Positions 47,491 to 57,823 of a stretch of DNA of 64,000 nt are shown here, piece by piece. The notes beneath the pieces are model-generated. The model searched no databases, was not told where the DNA came from, and worked only from the letters and a program-made list of their open reading frames with translations. Position 1 is the stretch's first letter. Every line of letters starts with the position of its first letter. The DNA is taken from contig CAPIEU010000002.1 of assembly GCA_948630815.1 (NCBI GenBank), positions 124,001-188,000 on the forward strand, given 5' to 3'. Source of the stretch: an uncultured Clostridia bacterium (GTDB taxonomy: Bacteria > Bacillota > Clostridia > TANB77 > CAG-508). The position numbers were made by a program, and so were the translations under genes.

Positions 47491-47618
47491 GCAAAGAAGA
47501 ATTTATAAAAATAATTGAAAATGTAGAAATAAGCAAAATAAAATCTTTTACAATAACTTATGAAGATTACGAAACTATGAGCCAAGATAAAACAATTTCA
47601 TTTTCAGATGGGAGGTAA
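47487..47618 (+). CDS. 43-residue hypothetical
   Basis: Site AAGGGGGAT then ATG 47487. Begins MSKEEFIKIIENVEISKIKS and ends FSDGR. Too short for many gene finders. Unknown role. Confidence 0.5.
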   Translation: MSKEEFIKIIENVEISKIKSFTITYEDYETMSQDKTISFSDGR

Positions 47619-47619
47619 T

Positions 47620-47841
47620 ATGGAAGAGCAAGACTATATTGAATTAAATACATTACTAGCAAAATTAAGAGTAGTATGTTTAAAAAATATAGTTGAGATA
47701 GATAAACAAATATGTGAAAATAATATGATAATATCAAGAAAAGAAAGAGAAAGAAATGTAAACTTAGTTAGGAATATAGACAATATTAGAAGGCAAATAC
47801 CTTTAAAAGTAGGCGAAGGAACAATATCATTAATAAAATAG
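47620..47841 (+). CDS. 73-residue coiled-coil hypothetical
   Basis: ATG at 47620 with GGAGGT in the prior gene's end. Begins MEEQDYIELNTLLAKLRVVC. Unknown role. Confidence 0.5.
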   Translation: MEEQDYIELNTLLAKLRVVCLKNIVEIDKQICENNMIISRKERERNVNLVRNIDNIRRQIPLKVGEGTISLIK

Positions 47842-47856
47842 GGAGGAAAATGTTAT

Positions 47857-48111
47857 ATGATAATAACAGAGGTAAATAACAAAGAAGAGGCTGAAAAAGC
47901 TATGATAGCAGTTGGTCAAGAAATTATAAAAAGAGCAAAAGAAACGTGTATTAATGTTGATAGAGTTACATCAATAAAAATAGATGCTGAAATAATACCA
48001 TTTCCAGATGGAGCAATAACTGTCAATATAAATAAAAATTATGTGGCAGAATTTAGTGAAAAGGAGGATACAGAAAATGAAAGTAATGATAAGCCAACCA
48101 ATGAAAAATAG
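47857..48111 (+). CDS. 84-residue hypothetical
   Basis: Begins MIITEVNNKEEAEKAMIAVG with GGGAGG upstream. Beta-alpha-beta look (SIKIDAEIIPFPDGAITVNI). Overlaps the next gene by 35 bases. Confidence 0.5.
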   Translation: MIITEVNNKEEAEKAMIAVGQEIIKRAKETCINVDRVTSIKIDAEIIPFPDGAITVNINKNYVAEFSEKEDTENESNDKPTNEK

Positions 48112-48370
48112 AAGTAATGAGGAAATTTTTGAGGAAAGAAAAGAGTTAATTAGAAGAATTGAGGAGAACGGAGATACAGTATTAGCAACTGTTCTTACAG
48201 AGGAAGACGTCGAAAAAGATGATCCTATTTATTATTTAGCAGAATCATTAAAATTTATTGCACAAGCCGATAAGATAATATTTATGAAAGGTTGGGAAAA
48301 AGCACGAGGATGTAAAATAGAACATCAAGTAGCAGTAGAATATGGAAAAGAAATAATGTATTGTAATTAG
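48077..48370 (+). CDS. DUF4406 nucleoside 2-deoxyribosyltransferase-like protein
   Basis: 97 residues. The start MKVMISQPMKNRSNEEIFEE, the middle YYLAESLKFIAQADKIIFMK and GCKIEHQVAVEYG match DUF4406, related to nucleoside 2-deoxyribosyltransferases. Possibly nucleotide salvage for the phage; catalytic activity is unproven. Confidence 0.75.
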   Translation: MKVMISQPMKNRSNEEIFEERKELIRRIEENGDTVLATVLTEEDVEKDDPIYYLAESLKFIAQADKIIFMKGWEKARGCKIEHQVAVEYGKEIMYCN

Positions 48371-48378
48371 GAGGAATT

Positions 48379-49582
48379 ATGAAAAATTTAAGAATATTTA
48401 CAAAAAATGTAGAACAGGAGGCAATAGAACAAATTGATTTATTATTAAAGCAAGAGCCTTTTAAGAATTGTAAAGTTAGAATAATGCCAGATGTACATGC
48501 TGGAAAAGGTTGTGTAATTGGTTTTACAGCAGATTTAGGAAACAAAGTAATACCTAACATAGTTGGTGTAGATATTGGCTGTGGTATGTTATGTGTTGAA
48601 TTAGGCAAGATAGATTTAGACTTGCAAAAGTTAGATGAAGTAATAAATAATTGCATACCAGCAGGAAGAAATATAAGAGAACATAAACTATTAGATTTTG
48701 AACCAATAAACGAATTATATTGTTTGAGAGAATTAAAAGAAACAAAAAAATTTAATAGAGCAATAGGAACACTAGGTCGGAGGAAATCACTTTATAGAAA
48801 TAGATGTAGATGATGAAGGCAACAAGTATTTAGTTATTCATACAGGTAGTAGAAATTTAGGAAAACAAGTAGCAGACTATTATCAAAACTTAGCAATAGA
48901 ATTATGCTCTGGAAAAGAAGAAATGTATCAGAAGAAAGAGGAAATAATCAAAACATATAAAGAGCAAGGAAGAAAGCATGAAATACAAAAAGCATTAAAA
49001 GAATTAGAAAAACAATATAAGGAAAATAAACCTAATCTACCAAATGAATTATGCTATTTAGAAGGTAAATATAGAGAAATGTATTTACATGATATGAAAA
49101 TATGTCAAGAATATGCAACAAAGAATAGAGAGGCAATAGCTTGTACTATATTAATGAACAAGGTAGATAATTTAAAATATGGATTTAATCAATTTCATAC
49201 AATACACAATTATATATCATTTGAAGATAATATAGTTCGTAAAGGTGCAATATCAGCTCAACAAGGAGAAAAAGTTTTAATTCCGATAAATATGAGAGAT
49301 GGAAGTATAATAGCGGTAGGAAAAGGTAATGAAGATTGGAATAATTCAGCTCCTCATGGAGCAGGAAGGATAATGTCAAGAAATAAAGCAAAAGAAGTAT
49401 TTAACCTAAAGGAATTTAAAGAAAGTATGGAAGGCATATATTCAAGTAGTATTGTAGAAGAAACAATAGATGAGGCACCATTTGTTTATAAACCTATGCA
49501 AGAAATAATAGACAACATACAAGATACAGTAGAAATACAAAAAATAATAAAGCCAATATATAATTTTAAAGCAAAAAACTAA
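48379..49582 (+). CDS. rtcB: RtcB-family RNA ligase, with a CGGA +1 site
   Basis: RtcB joins RNA 2',3'-cyclic phosphate and 5'-OH ends using GTP and metal. Motifs: MPDVHAGKGCVIGFTADLG (about 35-53), VGVDIGCGML, then the conserved GTLGGGNHFIEID, which needs the C at 48778 (ggt-C-gga) skipped, then HTGSRNLG, and HNYISFEDNIVRKGAISA, then APHGAGRIMSR with the guanylated His region. With the skip it has 400 residues. Phage-borne RtcB could repair RNAs cut by host toxins. Confidence 0.9.
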
Positions 49583-49603
49583 TAGAAAATAAGGGATAAA
49601 CTT

Positions 49604-49810
49604 ATGAAATTAAAAAACATTGTTACTATGGATGATGAATTGACATTCACGGATATAGAAGTTTTAAATATAAAAAACGAGAAACAATTGGATAAAGCAA
49701 TAGCAAAAAATAAGGTACTAAAAATTAGAGAAAAACGGAACAATTTACAAATTAAACTCGTCATATATTATTTTTTATCAGCCATAAATACAAGAGTAGA
49801 AAGGAGATAA
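49604..49810 (+). CDS. Hypothetical phage protein, possible CGGA +1 site
   Basis: Begins MKLKNIVTMDDELTFTDIEV. At 49736 in-frame cgg follows aaa. As triplets it ends at 49810; with C skipped it becomes KGTIYKLNSSYIIFYQP and stops at 49787, 28 bases before the next ATG, which has its own GGAGAT site. Both ends are plausible; the skipped one is more protein-like (strand pattern). Confidence 0.5.
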   Translation: MKLKNIVTMDDELTFTDIEVLNIKNEKQLDKAIAKNKVLKIREKRNNLQIKLVIYYFLSAINTRVERR

Positions 49811-49814
49811 AAAA

Positions 49815-50384
49815 ATGCAAAAAAATGATGAAGTAAAAAAGATAGTATTCGATAAAGAAAACTTAGAGATATATAAACAGTTAGTAGCAGAGGCAACAGA
49901 AAACGCAGTAAAACAAATAGAAAAAGAGAAACAAGATAAAATTAAAAATAGATATGATACAAGATTAAGAAATACAGAAATGTTATTGAGAAATTATAAC
50001 AGTTTCAAAAAACATGCACAGGATGCAACGTATTCAGAAATAGAACAAAACGGACTAGATGAAGATTTAGACTATGACAAAGAAATTGATAATTTATTTA
50101 TTAATTCAATATTAAAAACTAAAAAAAGAACGGAAATAATGTTAAAACATATTGATAATTGTATTGAATACTATACTTATAAATGTTTAGCATCTGGCAA
50201 AGATGATGTACAAAGAAGAATACAAGTAATAAAAATGTTATACATAAATGAAGAAACAATGACCTATGAGGAAATATCAGAAGAACTAGACTGCAGTACC
50301 AAAACAATTAATAATACAAAGAAAGTAGCAATAAGAGAATTATCAGTATTATTATTTGGAATAGATGGAGTAAAATTATATTGA
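49815..50384 (+). CDS. ArpU/sigma-like late transcription regulator
   Basis: 189 residues ending in a sigma-region-4-like HTH (MTYEEISEELDCSTKTINNT). The N-terminal part is a long helix (AVKQIEKEKQDKIKNRYDTR). ArpU/RinA-type proteins in this position activate the late phage promoter. The late promoter candidate is 28 bases downstream. Confidence 0.75.
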   Translation: MQKNDEVKKIVFDKENLEIYKQLVAEATENAVKQIEKEKQDKIKNRYDTRLRNTEMLLRNYNSFKKHAQDATYSEIEQNGLDEDLDYDKEIDNLFINSILKTKKRTEIMLKHIDNCIEYYTYKCLASGKDDVQRRIQVIKMLYINEETMTYEEISEELDCSTKTINNTKKVAIRELSVLLFGIDGVKLY

Positions 50385-50411
50385 GTTCAAAATTGTTTCC
50401 AAAATACTTCC

Positions 50412-50440
50412 TTGACGTTTCCTTGTAAAGAAATTATAAT
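50412..50440 (+). promoter_or_regulatory. Candidate late promoter
   Basis: TTGACG (50412-50417) and TATAAT (50435-50440), spacing 17, between the ArpU-like gene and the packaging operon. Confidence 0.7.
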
Positions 50441-50446
50441 TGTAGT

Positions 50447-50520
50447 ATGTAAAATTGTTTTTCACAGTTATTCTTCCTTTTATTTTTGAAAGCTCACTAG
50501 AAATAGTGGGCTTTTTTGGT
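50447..50520 (+). ncRNA. Short leader RNA with terminator ahead of the packaging genes
   Basis: From the promoter to a strong hairpin (AGCTCACTA/TAGTGGGCT, then a T run, 50488-50520) there is no frame. The expected product is a roughly 75-base RNA that ends before the packaging operon, so late expression would need readthrough or antitermination. Function is inferred. Confidence 0.55.
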
Positions 50521-50614
50521 ATATATAGGGATAATAAATGTAATGTAAAATGTAGTAATGTATGATTTTATAAATAGGAATTATAAGTGTCAAACAATAG
50601 AAAAGGGGGGTAAA

Positions 50615-51190
50615 ATGATTATTCAAGAAATAGAAATACAGAAGTTGAAACCATACGAAAAAAATCCTAGAAATAATGATGAGGCAGTTCCTTATGTTGC
50701 AGAATCAATAAAAAAATTTGGTTTTAAAGTTCCAATTATAATTGACAAGAATTATGTTATTGTTACAGGGCATACAAGATACAAAGCAAGTCAATTATTA
50801 GGACTTAAAAAAGTACCTTGCATTATTGCAGATGACCTAACAGAAGAACAAATAAAGGCTTTTAGATTAGTAGATAATAAAGTTACAGAAAATGCAGAAT
50901 GGGATTTTGATTTATTATCACAAGAACTAGAGGACATATCAAGTATAGACATGAGAATATTCAATTTTAATATGAATGATATGCTGGATGAAGATTTTTT
51001 TGAGGACATAAACGATAATGAATATGCAGATACTACAAGATTTGAACATAAACTAAAAATAGACAGGCAACAAATAATAATGACAGAAGAGGAATACCAA
51101 AAATTAATAGACAAACTTAATAAATATGTTGACAAGAACGGAGTAAGTTTCGGTTTTGTCAATTATTTAATAGGTGGTGCCAATGATTAA
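50615..51190 (+). CDS. ParB/Srx-fold phage protein 1
   Basis: 191 residues from the ATG at 50615 (GGGGGG site). ParB-type nuclease core: IQKLKPYEKNPRNNDEAVPY, IKKFGFKVPIIIDKNYVIVT, GHTRYKASQLLGLKKVPCII. Such proteins commonly flank small terminase genes and DNA methylases in phages. Function there unresolved. Its end overlaps the next start. Confidence 0.8.
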   Translation: MIIQEIEIQKLKPYEKNPRNNDEAVPYVAESIKKFGFKVPIIIDKNYVIVTGHTRYKASQLLGLKKVPCIIADDLTEEQIKAFRLVDNKVTENAEWDFDLLSQELEDISSIDMRIFNFNMNDMLDEDFFEDINDNEYADTTRFEHKLKIDRQQIIMTEEEYQKLIDKLNKYVDKNGVSFGFVNYLIGGAND

Positions 51191-52551
51191 ATATGTTGAT
51201 ATAGATAAAATAAGACCAGCAGAATATAACCCTAGAAAAATTGAAAATAAGCAAATAGAAGAATTGAAAAAGTCTATTAATGATATTGGATTTATTTTAC
51301 CTATTTTAGTAAATAGCAAAAATAATATAATTATTGCAGGACACCAAAGAACGAAAACAGCAAAATTATGTGGACTAAAAAAAGTACCAGTAATGTATGT
51401 TGATGAAATTGTATTGGGAGATGAAATTAAATTTAATCAGATCCATAATGGAATTGACAAATCGTTAAATAATTCGCCAGTATTATTAAAAGAATACCCC
51501 AAAGAACAATTTATTCAAATTGATAATAAAGACTTTTCAGAGAAAACAGCATTTGCAACAATAGTCAATGAAATATGTAAATTGATATTGAAATATGGCA
51601 ATGTATTGTCATGTGTTATAGCAAAAAGTAAGGTAATATATGGATGCGAATATATAAAAGCATGTAAAATACTAAATATAAAAATAAATGCCTATATTGT
51701 GAATGATGATAAATTTGATAAGGTAATTTATTACTTAAATCAGCAATATGGTCAATACTATTATGGAGATATTGAAAGAAAAACTTATGTTCAAGGACTA
51801 GCACAATTAAATAGAAGTGTAGAAAAAAGGGAGAACTTAAAGCAAAACAAAAGTGTTCTATATACATACTTAGTAAACGAATATCTAAAAACACAAAAAG
51901 ATGATATATCTATTTTAGATTTTGGATGTGGTAAAGGTGCTTATATTAATTCATTATCAAAGAAATATGAAAATGCTTTAGGGTTAGAATTCTATAATAA
52001 TAATTTTAAGTCAATTAATATAACTAAGGGAAATAAACAAATAGATAGATTAATTGAATACTTAAAAAACAACAAAGATTTTGACGTTGTAGTATGTGAT
52101 AGTGTTTTAAATAGTGTTGATAGTGTTGAGGCAGAAAAAAGTGTAATTACATGCTTAAATTTGTTTACTAATAACAGATTATTTATATCTGGTAGAACAT
52201 TAGAAGGTGTGAGAATGGGAAAAACAAAAAACGGAAATGCACTAAAGAACAGGCTTACTTTCTTAGATGAGAATAACTTTACATCTACATACCGAGAACG
52301 GACAATGGTATTTCCAACATTTTCACGACAAAAAGCAGTTAGTAAATATGTTAGAAGAAAAAGGTTTTAAGATTATTAGAATTAATTGGAATAAATACGG
52401 TGCTACATTTCAAGTTGAGGCACAGAAGATAAAGGCATTGAGTAAAGACGATTATGTAAAAGCTATTGATTTTGAGTTTAATTTGCCATTGCCTAATAAT
52501 AAAAGATATAACAGACACAATGAAATGAAAAAAGTTCTAAAATTAACATGA
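51183..52551 (+). CDS. ParB-like domain fused to a SAM methyltransferase, with a CGGA +1 site
   Basis: About 455 residues. N-terminal ParB core (IRPAEYNPRKIENKQIEELK, AGHQRTKTAKLCGLKKVP), then a helical middle and a class I SAM domain: ILDFGCGKGAYINSL (about 242) and VVVCDSVLNSV (about 303). It lacks a DPPY motif. The conserved tail FTSTYREGQWYFQHF needs the C at 52299 (gaa-C-gga) to be skipped. ParB plus methyltransferase in one phage protein suggests a DNA base modification role; I cannot assign a substrate. Confidence 0.7.
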
Positions 52552-52576
52552 AAAGAAATGAGGTGGGTGATATGTA

Positions 52577-53312
52577 TTGACAGGCGAACAACTAGAAAAA
52601 ATAAAAAAAGATTATATGGCAGGATCTACATACAAAGAATTGCAAAATAAGTACAATATAACACCTAACGAACTTAAATGGAATATTCAAAAAAATAAAT
52701 GGAAAAGAAAAAGTAACAGAAGAAAAGCACAGAAGGGAAACAAAAACGCAAAAAATAATAAAGGTGGGGGAGCAAAACAAGGCAATAAAAATGCAGTAAC
52801 TACTCGGAGAATATGAAACAATATTGTTAAATGAATTGAGCGAAGAAGAAAGATTACTGTATAATTCTTGCGATATTTTAGACAAAAAAACAGAATTAAA
52901 AAAGCAATATAAAATGTTATTTGTAAGAGAATTTAGAATAACTAAAAAGATAGAAAGTTTAACACAAAAAAATAAAGAAATGACAGTAGAAACAATTACT
53001 AAACATGATAACTTAGATGGAACAGGAACATCTACACATGCTACAAATACTATAAACTTAATACAAAAACTAGATGATTCGCTATCTAGGATACAAGAAC
53101 AAAAAAGAAAGTGTATAGATAGCTTACACAAAATAGAAACAGACGATAGAAGACTTGAAATAGAATTGATTAGATTAGAAAGAGAAGCGGAAAAAGATGG
53201 AGCATCAGAAAATGACAACATAACAGATAATAGTTTTATTGAGGCACTTGAAAATAGTGTTGAGAGTACATGGGATGATTACGATGAGCAAGAAGAAACA
53301 GAAAACGAATAA
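52577..53312 (+). CDS. terS: Terminase small subunit, with a CGGA +1 site
   Basis: DNA recognition subunit of the packaging motor. TTG start at 52577 with GGTGGG. HTH: KDYMAGSTYKELQNKYNITP, then a basic linker GGGAKQGNKNAVTTGEYETI. The latter requires the C at 52805 (act-C-gga) to be skipped, as related TerS proteins have KNAVKTGEYE. A charged helical domain follows. About 244 residues with the skip; without it the frame ends after 79 codons. Confidence 0.85.
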
Positions 53313-54754
53313 TATAACTATTGATGAAAGAATTTCTAATCTAAAAAAACTCGTAATGAAAAATGCTATCACATTACGAAAAAAAATTATAAATGGTACT
53401 GTATTCAAATTTCAAAAATTTAGTAAAAAGCAGAAAAAAGTATTAAACTGGTGGTGTGATAATAGCCCTGTAAAAAATATGGATGGTATTATTGCAGATG
53501 GTGCAATACGTTCTGGAAAAACTGTGTCAATGTCATTATCATTTGTAATATGGGCAATGACACGATTTAACGGACAGAATTTTATTATGGCAGGAAAAAC
53601 TGTAGGAGCATTCAGAAGGAATGTTCTTTTTTGGTTGAAATTAATGTTAAAAGCACAAGGCTACAAAATAAAGGAAAGAAGAACAGATAACTTAGTAGAA
53701 ATAAGTATAGGCGAAAAAATAAATTACTTTTATATTTTTGGAGGTAAAGATGAAAGATCACAAGACTTAGTACAAGGTATTACAGCAGCAGGAGTATTCT
53801 TAGATGAAGTTGCACTTATGCCAGAAAGCTTTGTAAACCAAGCTATTGCACGTTGTTCTGTTGCAGGAAGTAAATATTGGTTTAACTGTAACCCAGAACG
53901 GACCAAATCATTGGTTTAAAGTTAATTGGATAGATAAATGCGTAGGATATTTAACAAAAGAAGAACAACAAGAATTACTAAAAAAAGGAGAAACACTAAA
54001 AAAATTAATATATTTGCACTTTACTATGGATGACAATTTAAGTTTATCAGCAGAGGTAAAAGAAAGATACAAAACTAATTTTATTGGTGTATTTTTTCAA
54101 AGATATATCCTGGGCTTATGGGTACTTGCCGAAGGTGTTATATATCATAATTTTAATCGAGAAAGACATTGTATAAATAAAGAAGACATACCAAGTAATT
54201 TTGATTATTATTATGTGTCAAGCGACTATGGTATTACTAATCCACAAGTATTTTTACTTTGTGGAGTAAAATACATAAGGAATAAACCTCATGTATGGAT
54301 ATTAAAAGAATACTACAATAAAGGTGCAAATAACAAAAAGAAAAAGCAAAAACTAAAAACGGATACAATATTTTTAAAAGATTACATAGAGTTTATAGGA
54401 GAACTAGACATTAAGAAAACAATTATAGATCCTAGTGCTGTTTCACTTATAAATCTATTCAAGCAACATAATATAAAAGTTAAAGAGGCAGATAATGCTG
54501 TTATAGATGGTATCAATTTGGTACTATCTTTTTTAGACCAAAACAGAATTCATATAGTGGAAGAAAATTGCCCAGAATTACTTAGAGAATTTGCAAGTTA
54601 TATTTGGGATGTTAAGGCACAAGAAAAAGGCGAAGACAAGCCAGTAAAGACAAACGATCATGCTATGGATGCTTTAAGATACTTATTACAAACATTATTC
54701 CCAATTAAGAAAAAGGGGGTTCACTTCTATAAGGAAGGAGTAAATTTACAATGA
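53284..54754 (+). CDS. terL: Terminase large subunit, with a CGGA +1 site
   Basis: About 489 residues. Walker A-like ADGAIRSGKTVSMSL (about 78), Walker B VFLDEVALM (about 180), and coupling motif WFNCNPEGPNHWFKVNW, which needs the C at 53899 (gaa-C-gga) to be skipped. The nuclease domain follows: VSSDYGITNPQVFLL, IIDPSAVSL and TNDHAMDALRYLLQ. It pumps and cuts DNA during packaging. Overlaps terS by 29 bases and the portal gene by 4. Confidence 0.92.
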
Positions 54755-56259
54755 TTACAGAATTAGAAAAAATAGACTATGAATTAAAGAAAAATGCAAC
54801 AAATGGAATAAAATTATCAGAATTTATTTACAGAGAGAAAAAAGAGTTTGAAGAATCTACAAGATATAATGAAATGAAAATAGGAGATAGATATTTTGCA
54901 AATGATACAGATATACAAAAAAAGCTAAGAAAATATATTGAATTAGATGGAACAGAGAAAATTGCAAATCATGCAAAGAATTTCAAACTAGAACATTCAA
55001 TAATCTATAAATTAGTAATGCAAAAAGCTAGTTTCTTATTAAAGCAAGAGCCAACAATACAACAAAGAGATGAAGAACACAAAAGCGATACATATTCAAA
55101 GGAAATAGGAAAGATTTTTAATAAGAAAATGCACAAAAGATTAAAAAGAACAGTAATAGAGGCTGTAAATAAAGGTTTAAATTGGTGGTATGTATATATA
55201 GATGAACAGGGAGATTTAAAGGTACGATTAAAATATGCAACTAAAATAGTACCACTATGGGCTGATGATGAACATGAAATATTAGATGCAATTATAATGG
55301 TATATAAACTAGAGAATTATACAGAATTAGGAAAAGAAGATGTAATAAAAATAGAATACTGTAATTTAGAAGGGGTAAGATATTACGTTATAAATGGAGA
55401 TCATTTAATAGAAGACGTAGAAGAGGCAGAAAAACACAAAGAGGCATACTTGCGATTAGATGAAGAAGGAATATCAATATTTGGTCACTTTGTATTAAAT
55501 GGTGTGCCAATGGTTTGGAAAAAGATACCTTATGTTTATTGGAAATACAATTGTAATGAATTGTCATTGATACATTATTTGAAAAGTTTAGTAGACTGTT
55601 ATAATGAAATGACAAGTAGGAAAGCAGACAATATTTTTGAGGCACCAGATGGAGTAAATGTTGTAAAGAATTATAATGATGATGAAGAGAAATTTCAAAA
55701 TAAATTACAAACTATAAATACAATATTTGTTGATACAGACGGAGATTATAAAAGAGAGGCTATAATAACAGATATAGAGGCTTACAAGGTATTTATGGAT
55801 CAATTAAGAAAAGATATTTACGAGGCAGGTTTTGGAGTTGATACACAAAGTGATAAATTCGGAAATCAAAAAAGTGGAATAGCAATTCAAGAATTATATG
55901 CTGATTTAGATTTAGACTGCAGTAACATTGAAACAGAGTTTCAGGCAAGTTTAGAGTATTTTAAATTCTTTATAGATAATTGGTTATTAATAAAAACTGG
56001 TAAAGATTATTCAAGTATAGAGTTAGATTTTTCTTTCAATAAAACTATGACAGTAAATGAGCAAGAATTAATCGAAAATTGTAAAAACTCTGTTGGTATT
56101 ATTAGTAATAGAACAATAAGAGCAAAGCATCCATTTGTTACTGATTTAGACAAAGAAGAAAAACAAATTAAGAAAGAAGAAAAAGAGGCTAACGAATACT
56201 TACAGGCATTTGAGAACATACAAGATACAGATGATGAAGGAATAAAAGACAATGAGTAA
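54751..56259 (+). CDS. Portal protein (SPP1 gp6-like)
   Basis: 502 residues of the SPP1 gp6-type portal family: KNFKLEHSIIYKLVMQKASF (about 73-92), an aromatic core with WWYVYIDEQGDLKVRLKYAT and a stem region LVDCYNEMTSRKADNIFEAP. Forms the capsid ring through which DNA enters. No CGG codon. Confidence 0.9.
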   Translation: MITELEKIDYELKKNATNGIKLSEFIYREKKEFEESTRYNEMKIGDRYFANDTDIQKKLRKYIELDGTEKIANHAKNFKLEHSIIYKLVMQKASFLLKQEPTIQQRDEEHKSDTYSKEIGKIFNKKMHKRLKRTVIEAVNKGLNWWYVYIDEQGDLKVRLKYATKIVPLWADDEHEILDAIIMVYKLENYTELGKEDVIKIEYCNLEGVRYYVINGDHLIEDVEEAEKHKEAYLRLDEEGISIFGHFVLNGVPMVWKKIPYVYWKYNCNELSLIHYLKSLVDCYNEMTSRKADNIFEAPDGVNVVKNYNDDEEKFQNKLQTINTIFVDTDGDYKREAIITDIEAYKVFMDQLRKDIYEAGFGVDTQSDKFGNQKSGIAIQELYADLDLDCSNIETEFQASLEYFKFFIDNWLLIKTGKDYSSIELDFSFNKTMTVNEQELIENCKNSVGIISNRTIRAKHPFVTDLDKEEKQIKKEEKEANEYLQAFENIQDTDDEGIKDNE

Positions 56260-57823
56260 TAGTGAGTATTGGGAAAAAAGGGCTTTATTAATAGAAAATG
56301 AAAACTATAAAAATACAATGTATCATGTTCAAAAGATGCAAGAGCAATACGAAACAGCAAAAGAAAATATACAGAAAGAAATTGACAAGTTTTATAAAGA
56401 GTTTGCTATTAATAACCAAATACAATTATCTGAGGCAAAAAGAATTTTAAACAATAATGAATTAAAAGAATTTAAAACAACATTAAGACAATATGAAAAA
56501 ATGATAGAAAACGACATTGAAGGTAAGCTAAAGGGAAAAATAGTCAATATTAGTATAAAACAAAGAATAACACGTCTGCAGTCATTACAAGCAAAAATAG
56601 ATATTATTTTGGATCAATTACAAAATAATTCTAATGTAGAGATTAATAATACTTTTTTTGAAACATTGGAAAATACATATTATAAAAATATATATGAAGT
56701 TGAAAAAAACGAACATATACACACAGATTTTACATTAATGAATGAAAAGACAACTGATAGTATTCTTACATATAATTGGTCTGGGGTAACATATTCCGAC
56801 AGGATATGGAGAAATCAAATTGAATTAAGGCAAAAGCTAAAAGATAGTTTGAATAAGAATTTTATTCAAGGAAATAGTATAAGAGAATTAGCAGCAGAAA
56901 TTAGCAAGGCAATAGATACAGATTATAAAAACTGTGTTAGACTAATGCGAACAGAAGTAAATTATATTAATAATAAGGCTAGTATTCAAGCATATAAAGA
57001 AAAAGGAATAAAGCAATATATTTTTGTTGCTGTGTTAGATTTAAGAACTTCAAAGATTTGTTCTGAAATGGATGGGGAAATAATAAATATAGATGACCTA
57101 GTTGTTGGGGTTAATTGTCCTCCATTACATCCAAATTGTCGTAGCACAGTAATACCATATATAGAAGGACTTGAAAGAAACAGAGTAGCAAGAAATGTTG
57201 AAACAAGAGAAATTGAAGAAATTGGCAATATGAATTATAAAGAATGGTATCAAAAATATGTTGAGAATAAATACAACAAAGAAGAAATACAAACATTAAG
57301 AAAAAAGTTTTTAAATTATTCATCAGATAAAGAACAATATTCAAGATATAAAGAAGTGCTAAAAACACACATAGAAACAGTTAGGTTTGACAAATTTCAA
57401 GAAATAAAATACAATAATAAAACAGAATGGAAACAGATTAAAGCAGAGTATTTAGAAAGTTTAGGAATAAAGACAACAGAAACAGCAAAGCAATATATTA
57501 ATAATATAAATAAAACTATCAATATGGGAAGACAAGAAAAACATATATTAGGCAGTAATAATTATGTGGAAGGAAAAAGCTATTTAACTATATCAAGTGA
57601 AGAGGCACAAGAACTTGTTAATAAATATGCTGGTCAAGGACAAATAAACTTTAATAGAAAAGGTGTATGGGACAAACGAGAAATAATTGATACAGATAAA
57701 AAAATAGGAATAGTTGTTAGCAAAAATGGAAAATTTGATACTAATAGTTTTAAGATACATTATAGTAAAACTGGAACACATATAGTTCCATATAGGAAAG
57801 GTGGAAAACAAAATGAAGGGTAA
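56252..57823 (+). CDS. MuF head protein fused to an Ntox50-like toxin
   Basis: 523 residues. The middle is a Phage_Mu_F domain: TEVNYINNKASIQAYKEKGI, LDLRTSKICSEMDG (about 272) and CPPLHPNCRSTVIPYI. The last 90 residues match polymorphic toxin type 50: KHILGSNNYVEGKSYLTISS, then the Gln/Asn-rich core and IHYSKTGTHIVPYRK. Such MuF-toxin fusions are packaged in the head and thought to be injected. The toxin family is predicted to be an RNase. The next gene is a good immunity candidate. Confidence 0.8.
   Translation: MSNSEYWEKRALLIENENYKNTMYHVQKMQEQYETAKENIQKEIDKFYKEFAINNQIQLSEAKRILNNNELKEFKTTLRQYEKMIENDIEGKLKGKIVNISIKQRITRLQSLQAKIDIILDQLQNNSNVEINNTFFETLENTYYKNIYEVEKNEHIHTDFTLMNEKTTDSILTYNWSGVTYSDRIWRNQIELRQKLKDSLNKNFIQGNSIRELAAEISKAIDTDYKNCVRLMRTEVNYINNKASIQAYKEKGIKQYIFVAVLDLRTSKICSEMDGEIINIDDLVVGVNCPPLHPNCRSTVIPYIEGLERNRVARNVETREIEEIGNMNYKEWYQKYVENKYNKEEIQTLRKKFLNYSSDKEQYSRYKEVLKTHIETVRFDKFQEIKYNNKTEWKQIKAEYLESLGIKTTETAKQYINNINKTINMGRQEKHILGSNNYVEGKSYLTISSEEAQELVNKYAGQGQINFNRKGVWDKREIIDTDKKIGIVVSKNGKFDTNSFKIHYSKTGTHIVPYRKGGKQNEG

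Noticed and set aside
52592..53221. Minus-strand open frame opposite terS
   Set aside because: It runs against the terS helices, is Ser/Phe-rich, and has no homology that I recognise.
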